Shown one piece after another: positions 1 through 8,216 of a stretch of 24,917 bases of DNA; position 1 is the stretch's first letter; every line of letters starts with the position of its first letter. Under the pieces are notes generated by a model. It did not search any database. It was not told where the DNA came from and worked only from the letters and a program-made list of their open reading frames with translations. The stretch lies in assembly GCA_007118045.1 (NCBI GenBank), contig SKTG01000032.1:1-24917 (forward strand), written 5' to 3'. Origin of the DNA: Nitriliruptoraceae bacterium (GTDB lineage Bacteria; Actinomycetota; Nitriliruptoria; Nitriliruptorales; Nitriliruptoraceae). The position numbers were made by a program, and so were the translations under genes.

Positions 1-739
1 CGTACTCGTCGCAGATGCGCCGGACCTCCTCCAGATAGCCCTCCGGCGGCGTGAAGCAGCCGCCCGCGTTCTGGACCGGCTCGACGAAGATGGCGGCGAC
101 CTGGTCGGTGCCCTCGGCCTGGACGATCTGCTCGATCGAGCGTGCGCAGGCGAGATCACATGGCGGGCACGCCCGCGACGTCGCACACCGGTACTCGTTG
201 GTGTTGGGCGCGTGGAAGTGTCCCGGCCGCATCGGCTCGAACAGCTTGCGCAACCCCGGCAGGCCCGTCAGGCCGAGCGCGCCGAAGGTGGTGCCGTGGT
301 AGGCGTAGTTCCGGCTGATGAACTTGGTCCGGTGCTCGCCGCGGGCCTGGTGGTACTGCATGGCGAGCTTCATGGCCGATTCGACCGCCTCGGAGCCGGA
401 GTTGACGAAGAAGAAGTGGTCCAGGTCACCCGGGAAGATCTCCGCGAGCTTGCCCGCGAGGTCGACGGCGGGCTGGTGAGCCCAGGACCAGTTCGTGGCG
501 AAGGGCAGCTTGGTCATCTGCCTGCTCGCGGCATCGACCAGCTCCTGCCGCCCGTAGCCGACCTGGGCGCAGAACAGCGACGAGAGCCCGTCGAGGTAGC
601 GGTTGCCGTCCGTGTCCCAGACGTAGCAGCCCTCCCCGCGATCGATCACGGGGATGCTGGGGCTGTCCCCGAGCCAGTCCCCGGTCCTGGTGAAGTGCAG
701 CCACAGGTGGCCGTCGCCGAGCTTGCTGTCCGTTGCCAT
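1..739 (-). CDS. Class III PLP-dependent aminotransferase (polyamine or omega-amino acid type), 3' end outside window
   Basis: Only the N-terminal 246 codons are present; the gene runs off the left edge before the PLP-binding lysine. The start is the ATG at 739, preceded by AGGAAGG about 8 nt upstream. Family features seen are the PLP-phosphate loop NSGSEAVESAMKLA (residues 113-126), YAYHGTTFGALGLTG (145-159) and FVEPVQNAGG (218-227). These are typical of fold-type I class III transaminases (putrescine, beta-alanine, GABA or diaminobutyrate types), which move an amino group from a terminal amine to pyruvate or 2-oxoglutarate in the cytoplasm. A cysteine cluster (C185, C191, C194, C198) sits before the VEP motif. 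It lies 30 nt downstream of an aminoaldehyde dehydrogenase gene and is probably co-transcribed, so a putrescine-like substrate is likely, but this is inferred from context. The exact substrate cannot be read from the sequence. Confidence 0.88.
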   Translation of the reverse strand, partial: MATDSKLGDGHLWLHFTRTGDWLGDSPSIPVIDRGEGCYVWDTDGNRYLDGLSSLFCAQVGYGRQELVDAASRQMTKLPFATNWSWAHQPAVDLAGKLAEIFPGDLDHFFFVNSGSEAVESAMKLAMQYHQARGEHRTKFISRNYAYHGTTFGALGLTGLPGLRKLFEPMRPGHFHAPNTNEYRCATSRACPPCDLACARSIEQIVQAEGTDQVAAIFVEPVQNAGGCFTPPEGYLEEVRRICDEY

Positions 740-769
740 CGCCCGTCCTTCCTGATCTGACCCGCCCGC

Positions 770-2203
770 TCAGTACGAGATGTCGCTCATCACGTGCTTG
801 ATGCGCGTGTAGTCCTCCAGCGCGTACATCGACAGGTCCTTGCCGTGGCCCGAGTGCTTGAAGCCGCCGTGCGGCATCTCCGCGGCCAGCGGGATGTGGG
901 TGTTGATCCAGACGGCGCCGAAGTCCAGCGCCTTGGCGACCCGCATGGCCCGACCGTGGTCGCGGGTCCACACGCTGGACGCGAGCCCGTACTCCACGCC
1001 GTTGGCCCAGCTCACGGCCTGCGCCTCGTCGGTGAACGGCTGGACCGTGAGCACGGGACCGAAGATCTCGGTCTGGCTCATCTCATCGTCCTGTCGCAGC
1101 CCTGCGACGACCGTGGGTTCGAAGAAGAAGCCGTCACGGGCCAGCGGGTGCCCGCCGGCGACGACCTCGACGTGCTCCGGCTTGCGTTCGAAGAAGCCCT
1201 TGACCCGCGCGTGCTGGTCGACGTTGTTGAGCGGCCCGAAGTCGGGCTCGTCGCCCTCCGTGAAGGGCGGGCCGGTCGAGGTCCCTCGGGCCTGGTCGGC
1301 CAGCGCGGCCACGAGGTCGTCGTGGATCCTCGGTCCGGCCAGCACGCGCGTCGCGGCGGTGCAGTCCTGTCCGGCGTTGAAGTAGCCGGCGCCGGCGATG
1401 CCCGCGGCGGTCCTCTCGACGTCGGCGTCGTCGAAGACGATGACCGGCGCCTTGCCTCCGAGCTCGAGGTGGGTGAGCTTCAGGTCGCGCGCCACGGACT
1501 GCGCCACCTCCATGCCGGCCCGGACCGAACCCGTCACCGAGACCATCCGGGGGATCGGGTGGGTGACCAGGCTCCGACCCGTGTCCCGGTCACCGCAGAC
1601 GACGTTGACGACCCCCGGGGGGAGGAACTCGCTCATCAGCTCGGCCATGTGGACCGTCGACAGCGGGGTGGTGTCCGAAGGCTTGAGCACGACCGTGTTC
1701 CCGGCGGCGATCGCGGGCGCGAACTTCCAGATCGCCATCATCATCGGGTAGTTCCACGGCGTGACCTGCGCGCAGACCCCGACCGGCTCGCGCCGGATCA
1801 TCGAGGTGTGGTTCTCCATGTACTCACCGGCCGACCGGCCCTCGAGGACCCTGGCGGCACCGGCGAAGAAGCGGATCTGATCGATCCCCGAGGGCAGCTC
1901 GTCCTCCATCGTCAGGCGGAAGGGCTTGCCGGTGTTCTCGCACTCGAGGCGGACCAGCTCCTCGGCGTGCTCCTCCAGAGCGTCGGCCACGTGCAGCAGC
2001 GCCCGGCTGCGCGTGGACGGGGTCGCGTCACGCCAGCCCGGGAACGCCTCGGCGGCGGCCCGACAGGCGGCGTCGACGTCCTCGGAGCCGGACCGCGGCG
2101 CCGTCGCGAACACCTCGCCCGTGGCCGGATCGACCAGCTCCATGGTCTCACCGCCGGTCGCCGGTCGGCGCTGGCCGCCGATCAGGTTGGTCGTCTCACG
2201 CAT
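770..2203 (-). CDS. NAD(P)-dependent aldehyde dehydrogenase, gamma-aminobutyraldehyde dehydrogenase type
   Basis: The 477-residue length is normal for the ALDH superfamily. Visible catalytic features are PWNYP with N151, the cofactor lysine in VLKPSD (K174), the general base E247 in LELGGK, the nucleophile C281 in FNAGQDCTAATRV, and EIFGPV near residue 382. The NAGQDCTAA form of the Cys motif is the one seen in aminobutyraldehyde dehydrogenases (PatD/YdcW type), which oxidise 4-aminobutanal to GABA. The ATG at 2203 follows AGGGAGG, about 11 nt away. The gene is followed after 30 nt by a class III transaminase that could supply the aminoaldehyde, and it is divergent from a PucR-type regulator. 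A betaine or other aminoaldehyde dehydrogenase is the main alternative. The family is certain and the substrate is probable. Confidence 0.92.
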   Translation of the reverse strand: MRETTNLIGGQRRPATGGETMELVDPATGEVFATAPRSGSEDVDAACRAAAEAFPGWRDATPSTRSRALLHVADALEEHAEELVRLECENTGKPFRLTMEDELPSGIDQIRFFAGAARVLEGRSAGEYMENHTSMIRREPVGVCAQVTPWNYPMMMAIWKFAPAIAAGNTVVLKPSDTTPLSTVHMAELMSEFLPPGVVNVVCGDRDTGRSLVTHPIPRMVSVTGSVRAGMEVAQSVARDLKLTHLELGGKAPVIVFDDADVERTAAGIAGAGYFNAGQDCTAATRVLAGPRIHDDLVAALADQARGTSTGPPFTEGDEPDFGPLNNVDQHARVKGFFERKPEHVEVVAGGHPLARDGFFFEPTVVAGLRQDDEMSQTEIFGPVLTVQPFTDEAQAVSWANGVEYGLASSVWTRDHGRAMRVAKALDFGAVWINTHIPLAAEMPHGGFKHSGHGKDLSMYALEDYTRIKHVMSDISY

Positions 2204-2605
2204 GTCGGGGTCCGCCTCCCTCGAGTGATGGCTGGGGATGTCCGAGCGGGGGTCGCCGACGCGTCACCACCTCCACGCGGGCTGCACGGCGCTCCCCCGC
2301 GCCGCCCGCGCACCCTACGAGCGCACCCCGGGCGATGTCGCTGGACGTGTGGCTCGTCCCCGGGGTGAAGCGTTGGCCAGGTGGAGCAGACGACGATGCA
2401 CCTCGCCAGTTGGCCAGCGAACCGCGGGGCGCGCTGGCGCTTCGGCCCAGGCCAGACCCCCTTCGGCGGGCTACGTTCCGCGTCCTTCGCGGGTTGGAGC
2501 GGTGGCGTGGTGCTCCCGATGGACGACCGACCGGGACCGAGCGTCCCGCGCTCACCCGGCCCCGCACGCGGCTACCCTCGGCGCCCGACGGAGCCGAGGT
2601 TCCCG
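2204..2605. promoter_or_regulatory. Divergent intergenic control region between aldehyde dehydrogenase and PucR regulator genes
   Basis: This 402-bp gap has no convincing gene; the ORFs that cross it are unlike any family and precede the true PucR-domain start. It should hold both divergent promoters. On the minus strand, GCGACA (2341-2336), an 18-nt spacer and TAGGGT (2317-2312) form a passable sigma-70-type promoter for the dehydrogenase-transaminase pair. On the plus strand, TACCCT (2573-2578), 27 nt before the regulator start, fits the actinobacterial TANNNT -10 but has no clear -35. A repeated element is listed separately. Confidence 0.45.
2373..2417. repeat. Pair of TTGGCCAG repeats, candidate regulator operator
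   Basis: TTGGCCAG occurs at 2373-2380 and again at 2410-2417, 37 bp apart start to start. Each contains the palindrome TGGCCA. The second copy also lies in a short inverted repeat, GCCAGTTGGC (2405-2414). Paired palindromic half-sites in the gap between a PucR-type gene and its divergent target genes are what a local operator would look like. A chance origin is possible in sequence of this GC content. Confidence 0.35.
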
Positions 2606-4147
2606 ATGGCGCTGTGGTTGTCCGAGCTGCTCGCGGACCCGGGTCTCGGCGCCGAGGTCGTGGCCGGCGGACGGGGCATCGACGCCCGGGGTCCGATCCG
2701 TTGGGCCCACATCTCCGAGCTGCCGGACCCGACCCCGTGGCTGGAGGGCGGCGAGCTGCTGCTGACGACCGGCCTGGGCGTCAAGGACAGCGACCAGTTG
2801 CAGCGACGCTTCGTGGCCGGGGTGTGCGATCGCGGGGTGGTCGCGCTCGGGTTCGCCATGGGGGTCAGCCTCGACGCGGTCCCTGCGGGGATGCTGGCCG
2901 CCTGCGACGAGCTCGGCCTGCCGCTGTTCACGATCCCGTACGAGATCCCGTTCATCGCGATCAGTCGCCGTGTCGCCCATCACGCCTTCGAACAGCACTA
3001 CGCGACGCTGCGTCGGGCGGTCGACCTCCATCGTCAGGTGCTGGCCTCGGTGATCGGCGAGCACGGACTGGGAGGCGTTCTCCGGACCGTGGGGGCGACG
3101 ATGCCGGGCATCGCGCTCGTGGCCTTCGACTTCACGGGTCTGGAGCTGGCACGCGCCGACCCCGATGCGGTCGCCGACGACGTGAGCGCCACGGAGCTCT
3201 GGAACGCGCTCCCGCGTTCCCGCGGCCACGCGACCGTCGCCTTCGGACGTCGCGCCCTGACGAGCTCGTCGGTGCTCCTGGGCGAACAGCTCGAGGCGGT
3301 CGTCGTGGCGGTCAGCGACGAGCCCCTGCTCGAGCACGAACAGCTGCTCTTCGAGCAGGGCGTGGCCGGGGTGAGCCTGGAGATCGCCCGGCACCGCTCC
3401 GTCCGCGACGCGAACCGTTCCCGTGTCGACGAGCTGCTCGAGGAGGTCGCGAGCGGTCGCGGCTCGACCGCCGTCGTGGAGCGCACCCTCCACCGGCTCG
3501 GGGCGAAACCGTTGACCAGCTACCGGGTGCTCGCGATCCGCCGGACGTCCGGTCCGGCCGCGACCCGCGACGCGCTGTGCACGCTGGTCGAGGACGCGTT
3601 GGCGGAGCTGGGCCGTCCGGTGGTCGGCCACCTCGACGGCGCGGTCTGCGCGCTCGTTGCCGACCCCACGGACGCCGCCGAGCTGGTCCTGGCGGCGGCT
3701 GAGCGCCGGGGCTGGTCCGACGTGCGGATCGGCCGTAGCCGGATCAAGACCGAGGCGGACGCCCTGCGCCCGGCCCTCCGCGAAGCCAACGTGGCGATGC
3801 GGCTGTCCTCCTCCGCTCCGGTCCGCGACGTCGACCAGCTCGGCCTGCCCGGCCTTCTGGCCGGCATCCGCGACGACCTCGGTGCGGCGGACTTCGTCAC
3901 GCAGGTACTGGGGCCGGTCGTCGACCACGATCGCCGCGAAGCCGGGCACCTCGTCGCCACGCTGCAGGCCTACCTGGACCACGGCTGTCGTCCGGGGCCG
4001 GCGGCGGAGCAGCTGTGCATCCACCGGCACACCCTCACCTACCGGCTGCAGCGGATACGTGAGCTGACCGGGCGCGACCCCCGCGCCGGCGAGCACCTCG
4101 TGGAGTTCGGCCTGGCCCTCGCGTTGCTGGACCGTGACGTCCCGTGA
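2606..4147 (+). CDS. PucR-family transcriptional regulator
   Basis: The ATG at 2606 gives 513 residues and places the PucR N-terminal ligand-sensing domain directly at the start: LSELLADPGLG, then the family hallmark ISELPDPTPWLEGGELLLTTG in two adjoining pieces around residues 36-56. GAGG ends 6 nt before this ATG, while the longer upstream starts lack both domain sequence and a ribosome site. The middle is a variable GGDEF-like/CdaR region. The last about 65 residues form the PucR C-terminal helix-turn-helix, with HRHTLTYRLQRIRELTG as the recognition part. Family members control purine, amino acid or polyamine catabolism genes, usually neighbouring ones. Here it is divergent from the transaminase and dehydrogenase genes and overlaps the FAD oxidoreductase gene by 4 nt, so it most likely governs this amine-catabolism locus. 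The inducer is unknown. Confidence 0.9.
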   Translation: MALWLSELLADPGLGAEVVAGGRGIDARGPIRWAHISELPDPTPWLEGGELLLTTGLGVKDSDQLQRRFVAGVCDRGVVALGFAMGVSLDAVPAGMLAACDELGLPLFTIPYEIPFIAISRRVAHHAFEQHYATLRRAVDLHRQVLASVIGEHGLGGVLRTVGATMPGIALVAFDFTGLELARADPDAVADDVSATELWNALPRSRGHATVAFGRRALTSSSVLLGEQLEAVVVAVSDEPLLEHEQLLFEQGVAGVSLEIARHRSVRDANRSRVDELLEEVASGRGSTAVVERTLHRLGAKPLTSYRVLAIRRTSGPAATRDALCTLVEDALAELGRPVVGHLDGAVCALVADPTDAAELVLAAAERRGWSDVRIGRSRIKTEADALRPALREANVAMRLSSSAPVRDVDQLGLPGLLAGIRDDLGAADFVTQVLGPVVDHDRREAGHLVATLQAYLDHGCRPGPAAEQLCIHRHTLTYRLQRIRELTGRDPRAGEHLVEFGLALALLDRDVP

Positions 4148-5580
4148 GGCGCCGCTGGACCTCGGGGCGTGGCGAGCAGCAGCGGGTGAGCTTCTGGCTC
4201 CCCGACAGCGGCGACGACCTGACACCCCGGTCACCGCTGGACGGTGACACCGAGGTCGACGTGGTCGTCGTCGGGGCGGGCTTCACCGGGCTGTGGACCG
4301 CCCGGGAGCTCGTCAGGCGCGACCCGTCGCGCTCGGTCCTGGTCGTGGAGGCGGAGATCGCCGGCTTCGGTGCCTCGGGGCGCAACGGCGCCTGGCTCAC
4401 CGCCGGCCTGGGGGTCACGCCGCGGGAGCTCGCCCGTCGGACCTCGCCGTCCACGGTCCGCGAGGTGACCGAGGCGATGCGTGCCACCGTCGACGAGGTG
4501 CTGCGTGCCTGCGACGAGGACGCCATCGACGTCCGGGCACGGCGGGGCGGGTTGTTGCGCATCGCTCGCGGCGTCCACGAGCAACCGGCGCTGCGCAGCG
4601 GCCACCGGGCGATGGTCGAGCTGGGCATCGACGCGGGCATCGAGCTGCTCGACGCCGACGCGCTGGCCCGCCGGGTCCGCGTCGCCGACGCCAGAGGTGC
4701 CCTGTTCGACCCCCACGCCGCGGCGGTCCACCCCGGACGACTCGTCCGTGGTCTGGCCAGGACGGTCGAGCGGCACGGCGTGCGCATCGTCGAGAGCACC
4801 CGCGTGCGTCGGGTCCTACCGCGCGAGGTGGACGCGCCGGCGAACGCGCGCGGCCGCCGACCCCGTGTGGTCACGGCGCGCGGGACCGTCACCGCCGAGG
4901 CCGTGGTGCTGGCGACCGAGGCCTGGACCTCCCAGCTGCCCGGTCGGCGGCGATCGGTGCTCCCGCTGTACTCGCTGATCGTGCTGACGGAGCCGGTCGA
5001 TGCGGCGCGCTGGGCGCGGATCGGGTGGCACGAGCACGAGCTGCTGTCCTCCCACCGCCTCACGGTGGACTACCTGTCGCGCACGCCGGACGGTCGCGTG
5101 CTGTTCGGTGGCCGCGGGGCGCCCTACCACCTCGGCTCGCGCATCTCCCCCACCTTCGACCGCCACGACGCGACCCACGAGCTGCTGCGCCGGCAGCTCA
5201 CCGCCTGGTTCCCGCCCCTGACCGGCGTGGCCTTCACGCACGCGTGGGGCGGACCGGTGGGCATGCCCCGTGACTGGCTCCCGGGCTTCGGTTTCGATCC
5301 GATCACGGGCGTGGGGGGCGGGTACGGCTACACCGGCCAGGGCGTCGGCACGAGCAACCTCGCCGGCCGCGTGATCGCCGACCTGATCGTGCACGGCGAG
5401 ACCCCCTACGCGTCGTTGCCGATGGTCGGGCACCGGTCGCGCCGGTGGGAGCCGGAACCCCTGCGGTGGCTCGGGGCCCGCTACCTGCAGGGGGCCACCG
5501 CCCGCCTCGACGCCCGCGCCGCGAGGTCGGGTCGAGCGGTCCGGCGGCACGGGCTGGCCCAACGGCTCCTGCGCCACTGA
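4144..5580 (+). CDS. DAO-family FAD-dependent oxidoreductase (PuuB/OrdL-like)
   Basis: The protein has 478 residues from the GTG at 4144, which overlaps the regulator's TGA as GTGA; a second in-frame GTG at 4186 would remove 14 atypical residues and start at SFWLPDSGDD, as relatives do. An N-terminal Rossmann FAD motif, VVVGAGFTGLWTARE (about residues 41-55), is followed by the acidic strand end VVEAE and GASGRNGAW. The C-terminal FAD-contact segment GYGYTGQGVGTSNLAGR is also typical. Members of this branch of the D-amino acid oxidase fold oxidise amines, such as gamma-glutamylputrescine, to aldehydes with release of peroxide. Beside a transaminase and an aminoaldehyde dehydrogenase this points to amine or polyamine breakdown. 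Glycine or sarcosine oxidase-type activity is the alternative. Translational coupling to the regulator gene is likely. Confidence 0.85.
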   Translation: MRRRWTSGRGEQQRVSFWLPDSGDDLTPRSPLDGDTEVDVVVVGAGFTGLWTARELVRRDPSRSVLVVEAEIAGFGASGRNGAWLTAGLGVTPRELARRTSPSTVREVTEAMRATVDEVLRACDEDAIDVRARRGGLLRIARGVHEQPALRSGHRAMVELGIDAGIELLDADALARRVRVADARGALFDPHAAAVHPGRLVRGLARTVERHGVRIVESTRVRRVLPREVDAPANARGRRPRVVTARGTVTAEAVVLATEAWTSQLPGRRRSVLPLYSLIVLTEPVDAARWARIGWHEHELLSSHRLTVDYLSRTPDGRVLFGGRGAPYHLGSRISPTFDRHDATHELLRRQLTAWFPPLTGVAFTHAWGGPVGMPRDWLPGFGFDPITGVGGGYGYTGQGVGTSNLAGRVIADLIVHGETPYASLPMVGHRSRRWEPEPLRWLGARYLQGATARLDARAARSGRAVRRHGLAQRLLRH

Positions 5581-5619
5581 GCACGGCGGGCCGGGACGAG
5601 CAGGCGGGCGCCCCCGGGC

Positions 5620-6558
5620 TCAAGCCCCGAGCGACCGTGCCACCGTCCACAGCGGACGCAGGACCACCGCCACCCGCTCGAGGTCCTCGAGATCGAACCG
5701 GTCGACGAACAGCGCCAGCGTCAACGAGCTCGCGTTGAACACCGCGTGTCCGAGGATCGGGACCACGATGCTGCCCGTGAGGTGGTACGCGAACGCCAGC
5801 AGCAGGCCGACGACGAACAGGCCGGCGAGGGCGATCGGTTGCGAGAACAGGATCTCGAAGTGGATGACGGCGAACACCGCGGAGGAGAGCACGGCCCCGA
5901 CCCACAGCCCCAGCCGAGCGGCCATGGCCCGGAACAGCACGCCCCGGAACAGCACCTCCTCAGCCACCGGCGCGACCACCACCGTCATGATGCCGACGAG
6001 CACGGTCGGTACGCCCCCGGCCAGCGCGTCCTGCAGGATCTGCTGCTCCACGCCCTCCTCGACCTCCAACAGCACGGCCAGCGTGCCGTTCACGGTGAAG
6101 GCGGCCACGACGACGCCGACACCGACCCCGAGCCCGACCGCCCACATGACGCCGGTGGCTCGCGTCGGACCCAGCAGGCGTGACCAGGGGCGTCCGGCGG
6201 CGAGCAGCGGCAGCAACGCAGCGAGGGAGATGGCGACCTGGAAGACGAGCGTCACGACGAGGGAGAACACCAGCTGGGCGGAGTTCGGCCGCGCCACGGC
6301 CTCGACGCCGTCCGCCAACTGCCCGGCCGCGAGCACGGCCAGGTTCGGGCCGGAGAAGATCAGGATCGCGAACGCCGCGATCCACAGCCCGTAGGGGGAG
6401 GGCACGTGCGAGAGCGGCGTCCGCGTGGTGGTCCGCACGTGACCGCTGGCCACCGGGTCGCCGCCGGCGTCCGCGCCGCTCGGTCGCCCCGCACCGGAGC
6501 CCGGACCCGGGACGGCGGGTGTGCCGCCGGGTGGGGGCGGCGGGGTGGGTGAGCTCAT
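5620..6558 (-). CDS. CPBP-family intramembrane metalloprotease
   Basis: The protein has 312 residues with a Pro/Gly-rich cytoplasmic N-terminus (1-50) and about seven or eight hydrophobic segments. The three CPBP (Abi/CAAX protease, Rce1-like) motifs are present: EEVLFR (E200, E201, R205), FAVIH (F229, H233) and HAVFN (H271, N275), which together supply the membrane-embedded glutamate and histidines. The start is the ATG at 6558 after GAGGAAGG, and it overlaps the stop of the SpoIID-like gene as ATGA. Bacterial members process membrane proteins or peptides, and substrates are rarely known. Coupling to murA and the SpoIID-like gene hints at a role at the cell envelope, which is inference. An upstream in-frame start at 6660 would lie inside the preceding gene and adds no family sequence. 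Confidence 0.88.
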   Translation of the reverse strand: MSSPTPPPPPGGTPAVPGPGSGAGRPSGADAGGDPVASGHVRTTTRTPLSHVPSPYGLWIAAFAILIFSGPNLAVLAAGQLADGVEAVARPNSAQLVFSLVVTLVFQVAISLAALLPLLAAGRPWSRLLGPTRATGVMWAVGLGVGVGVVVAAFTVNGTLAVLLEVEEGVEQQILQDALAGGVPTVLVGIMTVVVAPVAEEVLFRGVLFRAMAARLGLWVGAVLSSAVFAVIHFEILFSQPIALAGLFVVGLLLAFAYHLTGSIVVPILGHAVFNASSLTLALFVDRFDLEDLERVAVVLRPLWTVARSLGA

Positions 6559-8216
6559 CGGCGGGCCTTCCTCGTACCGATCCAGATCGCCGCCAGCGCG
6601 ACGGGGACCGCGATCGCCGCGACGACGACGAGAGCGACCAGGGAACCGTCCCCGCGCCACGGGGTCGAACCGGCGGGTGCCGAGCGCTCGGGGACGCTGA
6701 CGGTGAGGGCCTCTCCCGCCGTGGTGCCGGTGGCGTCACGGCCGGTCAGGCGCACGGCGTACTCACCCGCGGGCACGGGCTCGCCGGCCTCGTCGAGGTA
6801 GCGCCACGTCGCCGTATGCGATCCCGCTTCGGCGACGCCGAGCTCCCGGGTCACCACCGCCTCACCGTCGGCGTCGTGCACCTCCAGGGTGAGCTCGACC
6901 GGCTTGTTCACCTCGGCCCCGACCGTCACGGCGTCGTCGGCCTCGCCGACGTCGCGGGTGGCGGCGACCTCGAGGTCGGCTCCGCTGCCCTCCGGTGCCG
7001 ACAGCTGCCAGCCGCCGTCGTGACGGGTCGCGGTCCAGGTCCCCAGTGCCCGTTCCGCGACGACCCCGCCGTCGTCCTCGATCGTGATCGCCGACTCCCC
7101 GCGGAAGGTCACCTCGTCGGAACGGTCCAGGTCGACGCGGATCGTGGACGGCAGCTCGTCGGTGGTGGTCGGCTCCGTCCCCCCGTAGTAGCGGGCGAGG
7201 ATGTCGCGGTAGCTCGCGCCGTCCTCGGCCCGCCCCCGGGCGCCGTACTGGCCCATCCCCACGCCGTGCCCCCAGCCGCGGCCGTGGAGCACCACCTCGT
7301 CGGTGTCGACCTCGATCTCGAAGCGCGTCGAGGGCACCGTGGCGGGCAGGCGGCGCAGGCCACCCTCGGTCCTGCCCGGGTAGGCCGCCGGGTCCACCGA
7401 CGGTGCCACGCGCGAGAGGAAGTCGCGCAGCGCGCCCGCACCGACCTCGACGCTCGTGCCGTCCTCGCCCGTCACCCGGACGTCCGCCCGTGGGTCGTCC
7501 ACGTCGCCGATCCGCTCGACGTCAGCGACGGGGACGGCGGCCGCCAGCGTCTCACCGCGGGCGAGCAGCTCGTCGAACAGCTCACGGTCGAAGCTCGCGG
7601 TCCAGCGGTGGTAGGGGGAGACCTCGTCGGCCGGATCCTCGATGCCGACCAGCTCGGGCCGGGGGCCGGTGGAGGGGAACACGGCCTCGTTGTCGAAGGT
7701 GCGCCCGCCCGAGGTCGAGAAGTACCGGGCGAGCACCGGACCGCCGTCGGCGTCCAGGAGCACCTCGCCCCGTGTCTGCTCGACCGCGGCCGCCCACCGC
7801 TCGCCGCCGTCGCGGGTCACCTCGACACCCCGGTAGACCTGGCACGCCGTCGTGGCGCACAGGTCGCTGCGCCCCTCGGCCCGGGCGGCGTGCCACCAGG
7901 CGTAGGTCCTGGCCGCCACCGCCTGCGCCTTCAGCGCCTCGCCGTGCCACCGGCTCGGCATCTCGGCGACCCCCTGGACGTAGTGCTCGAGGTCGAGCTC
8001 GTTGATCAGCTGCCCGTCGGGATGCAGCTCCACCGTGCCGAGGTACGCGCGCGAGCCGTCGATCGTGATCGCCGCATCGTCCTCGGCGTGCAGCCGCACG
8101 ACGCCGTCGACGTGGACGTCGTCCTCCGAGGCCGAACTCGACCCGGACGGGTCGGCGCCCACCAGCGCGATCGCGAGCGCGACACCGATCAGAGCGCTGC
8201 GACCCCGCTCAGCCAT
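6555..8216 (-). CDS. Secreted SpoIID/LytB-domain protein with FlgD-like Ig domain and C-terminal membrane anchor
   Basis: The protein has 553 residues from the ATG at 8216. An N-terminal signal or anchor segment (residues 7-21) precedes a SpoIID/LytB domain (about 60-350). That domain contains LEHYVQGVAEMP with the likely catalytic Glu at 85, EALKAQAVAARTYA (93-106) and GWGHGVGMGQYGA (315-327). SpoIID of Bacillus is a lytic transglycosylase acting on denuded glycan strands in peptidoglycan. Residues about 436-509 resemble a FlgD-type Ig fold, with the signature ending VPAGEYAVRLTGRD. A C-terminal transmembrane helix (525-546) ends in a basic IGTRKARR tail. The start overlaps the murA stop by 8 nt and the stop overlaps the CPBP gene as ATGA, so the three are probably co-translated. 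A wall-remodelling role in vegetative cells is inferred. Sporulation is not implied. Confidence 0.86.
   Translation of the reverse strand: MAERGRSALIGVALAIALVGADPSGSSSASEDDVHVDGVVRLHAEDDAAITIDGSRAYLGTVELHPDGQLINELDLEHYVQGVAEMPSRWHGEALKAQAVAARTYAWWHAARAEGRSDLCATTACQVYRGVEVTRDGGERWAAAVEQTRGEVLLDADGGPVLARYFSTSGGRTFDNEAVFPSTGPRPELVGIEDPADEVSPYHRWTASFDRELFDELLARGETLAAAVPVADVERIGDVDDPRADVRVTGEDGTSVEVGAGALRDFLSRVAPSVDPAAYPGRTEGGLRRLPATVPSTRFEIEVDTDEVVLHGRGWGHGVGMGQYGARGRAEDGASYRDILARYYGGTEPTTTDELPSTIRVDLDRSDEVTFRGESAITIEDDGGVVAERALGTWTATRHDGGWQLSAPEGSGADLEVAATRDVGEADDAVTVGAEVNKPVELTLEVHDADGEAVVTRELGVAEAGSHTATWRYLDEAGEPVPAGEYAVRLTGRDATGTTAGEALTVSVPERSAPAGSTPWRGDGSLVALVVVAAIAVPVALAAIWIGTRKARR

Noticed and set aside
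794..2368. 524-codon plus-strand ORF antisense to the aldehyde dehydrogenase
   Set aside because: It is a shadow of a gene with complete catalytic motifs, with no motif of its own.
2335..2605. Upstream starts (2335 in another frame, 2381 in frame) for the PucR regulator
   Set aside because: The added sequence is not part of the PucR domain, and the ATG at 2606 has a ribosome site and begins the domain exactly.
5611..5629. Possible bidirectional terminator between the convergent FAD oxidoreductase and CPBP genes
   Set aside because: Only a 4-bp GGGC/GCCC stem without a U-tract, and it overlaps the end of the CPBP gene.
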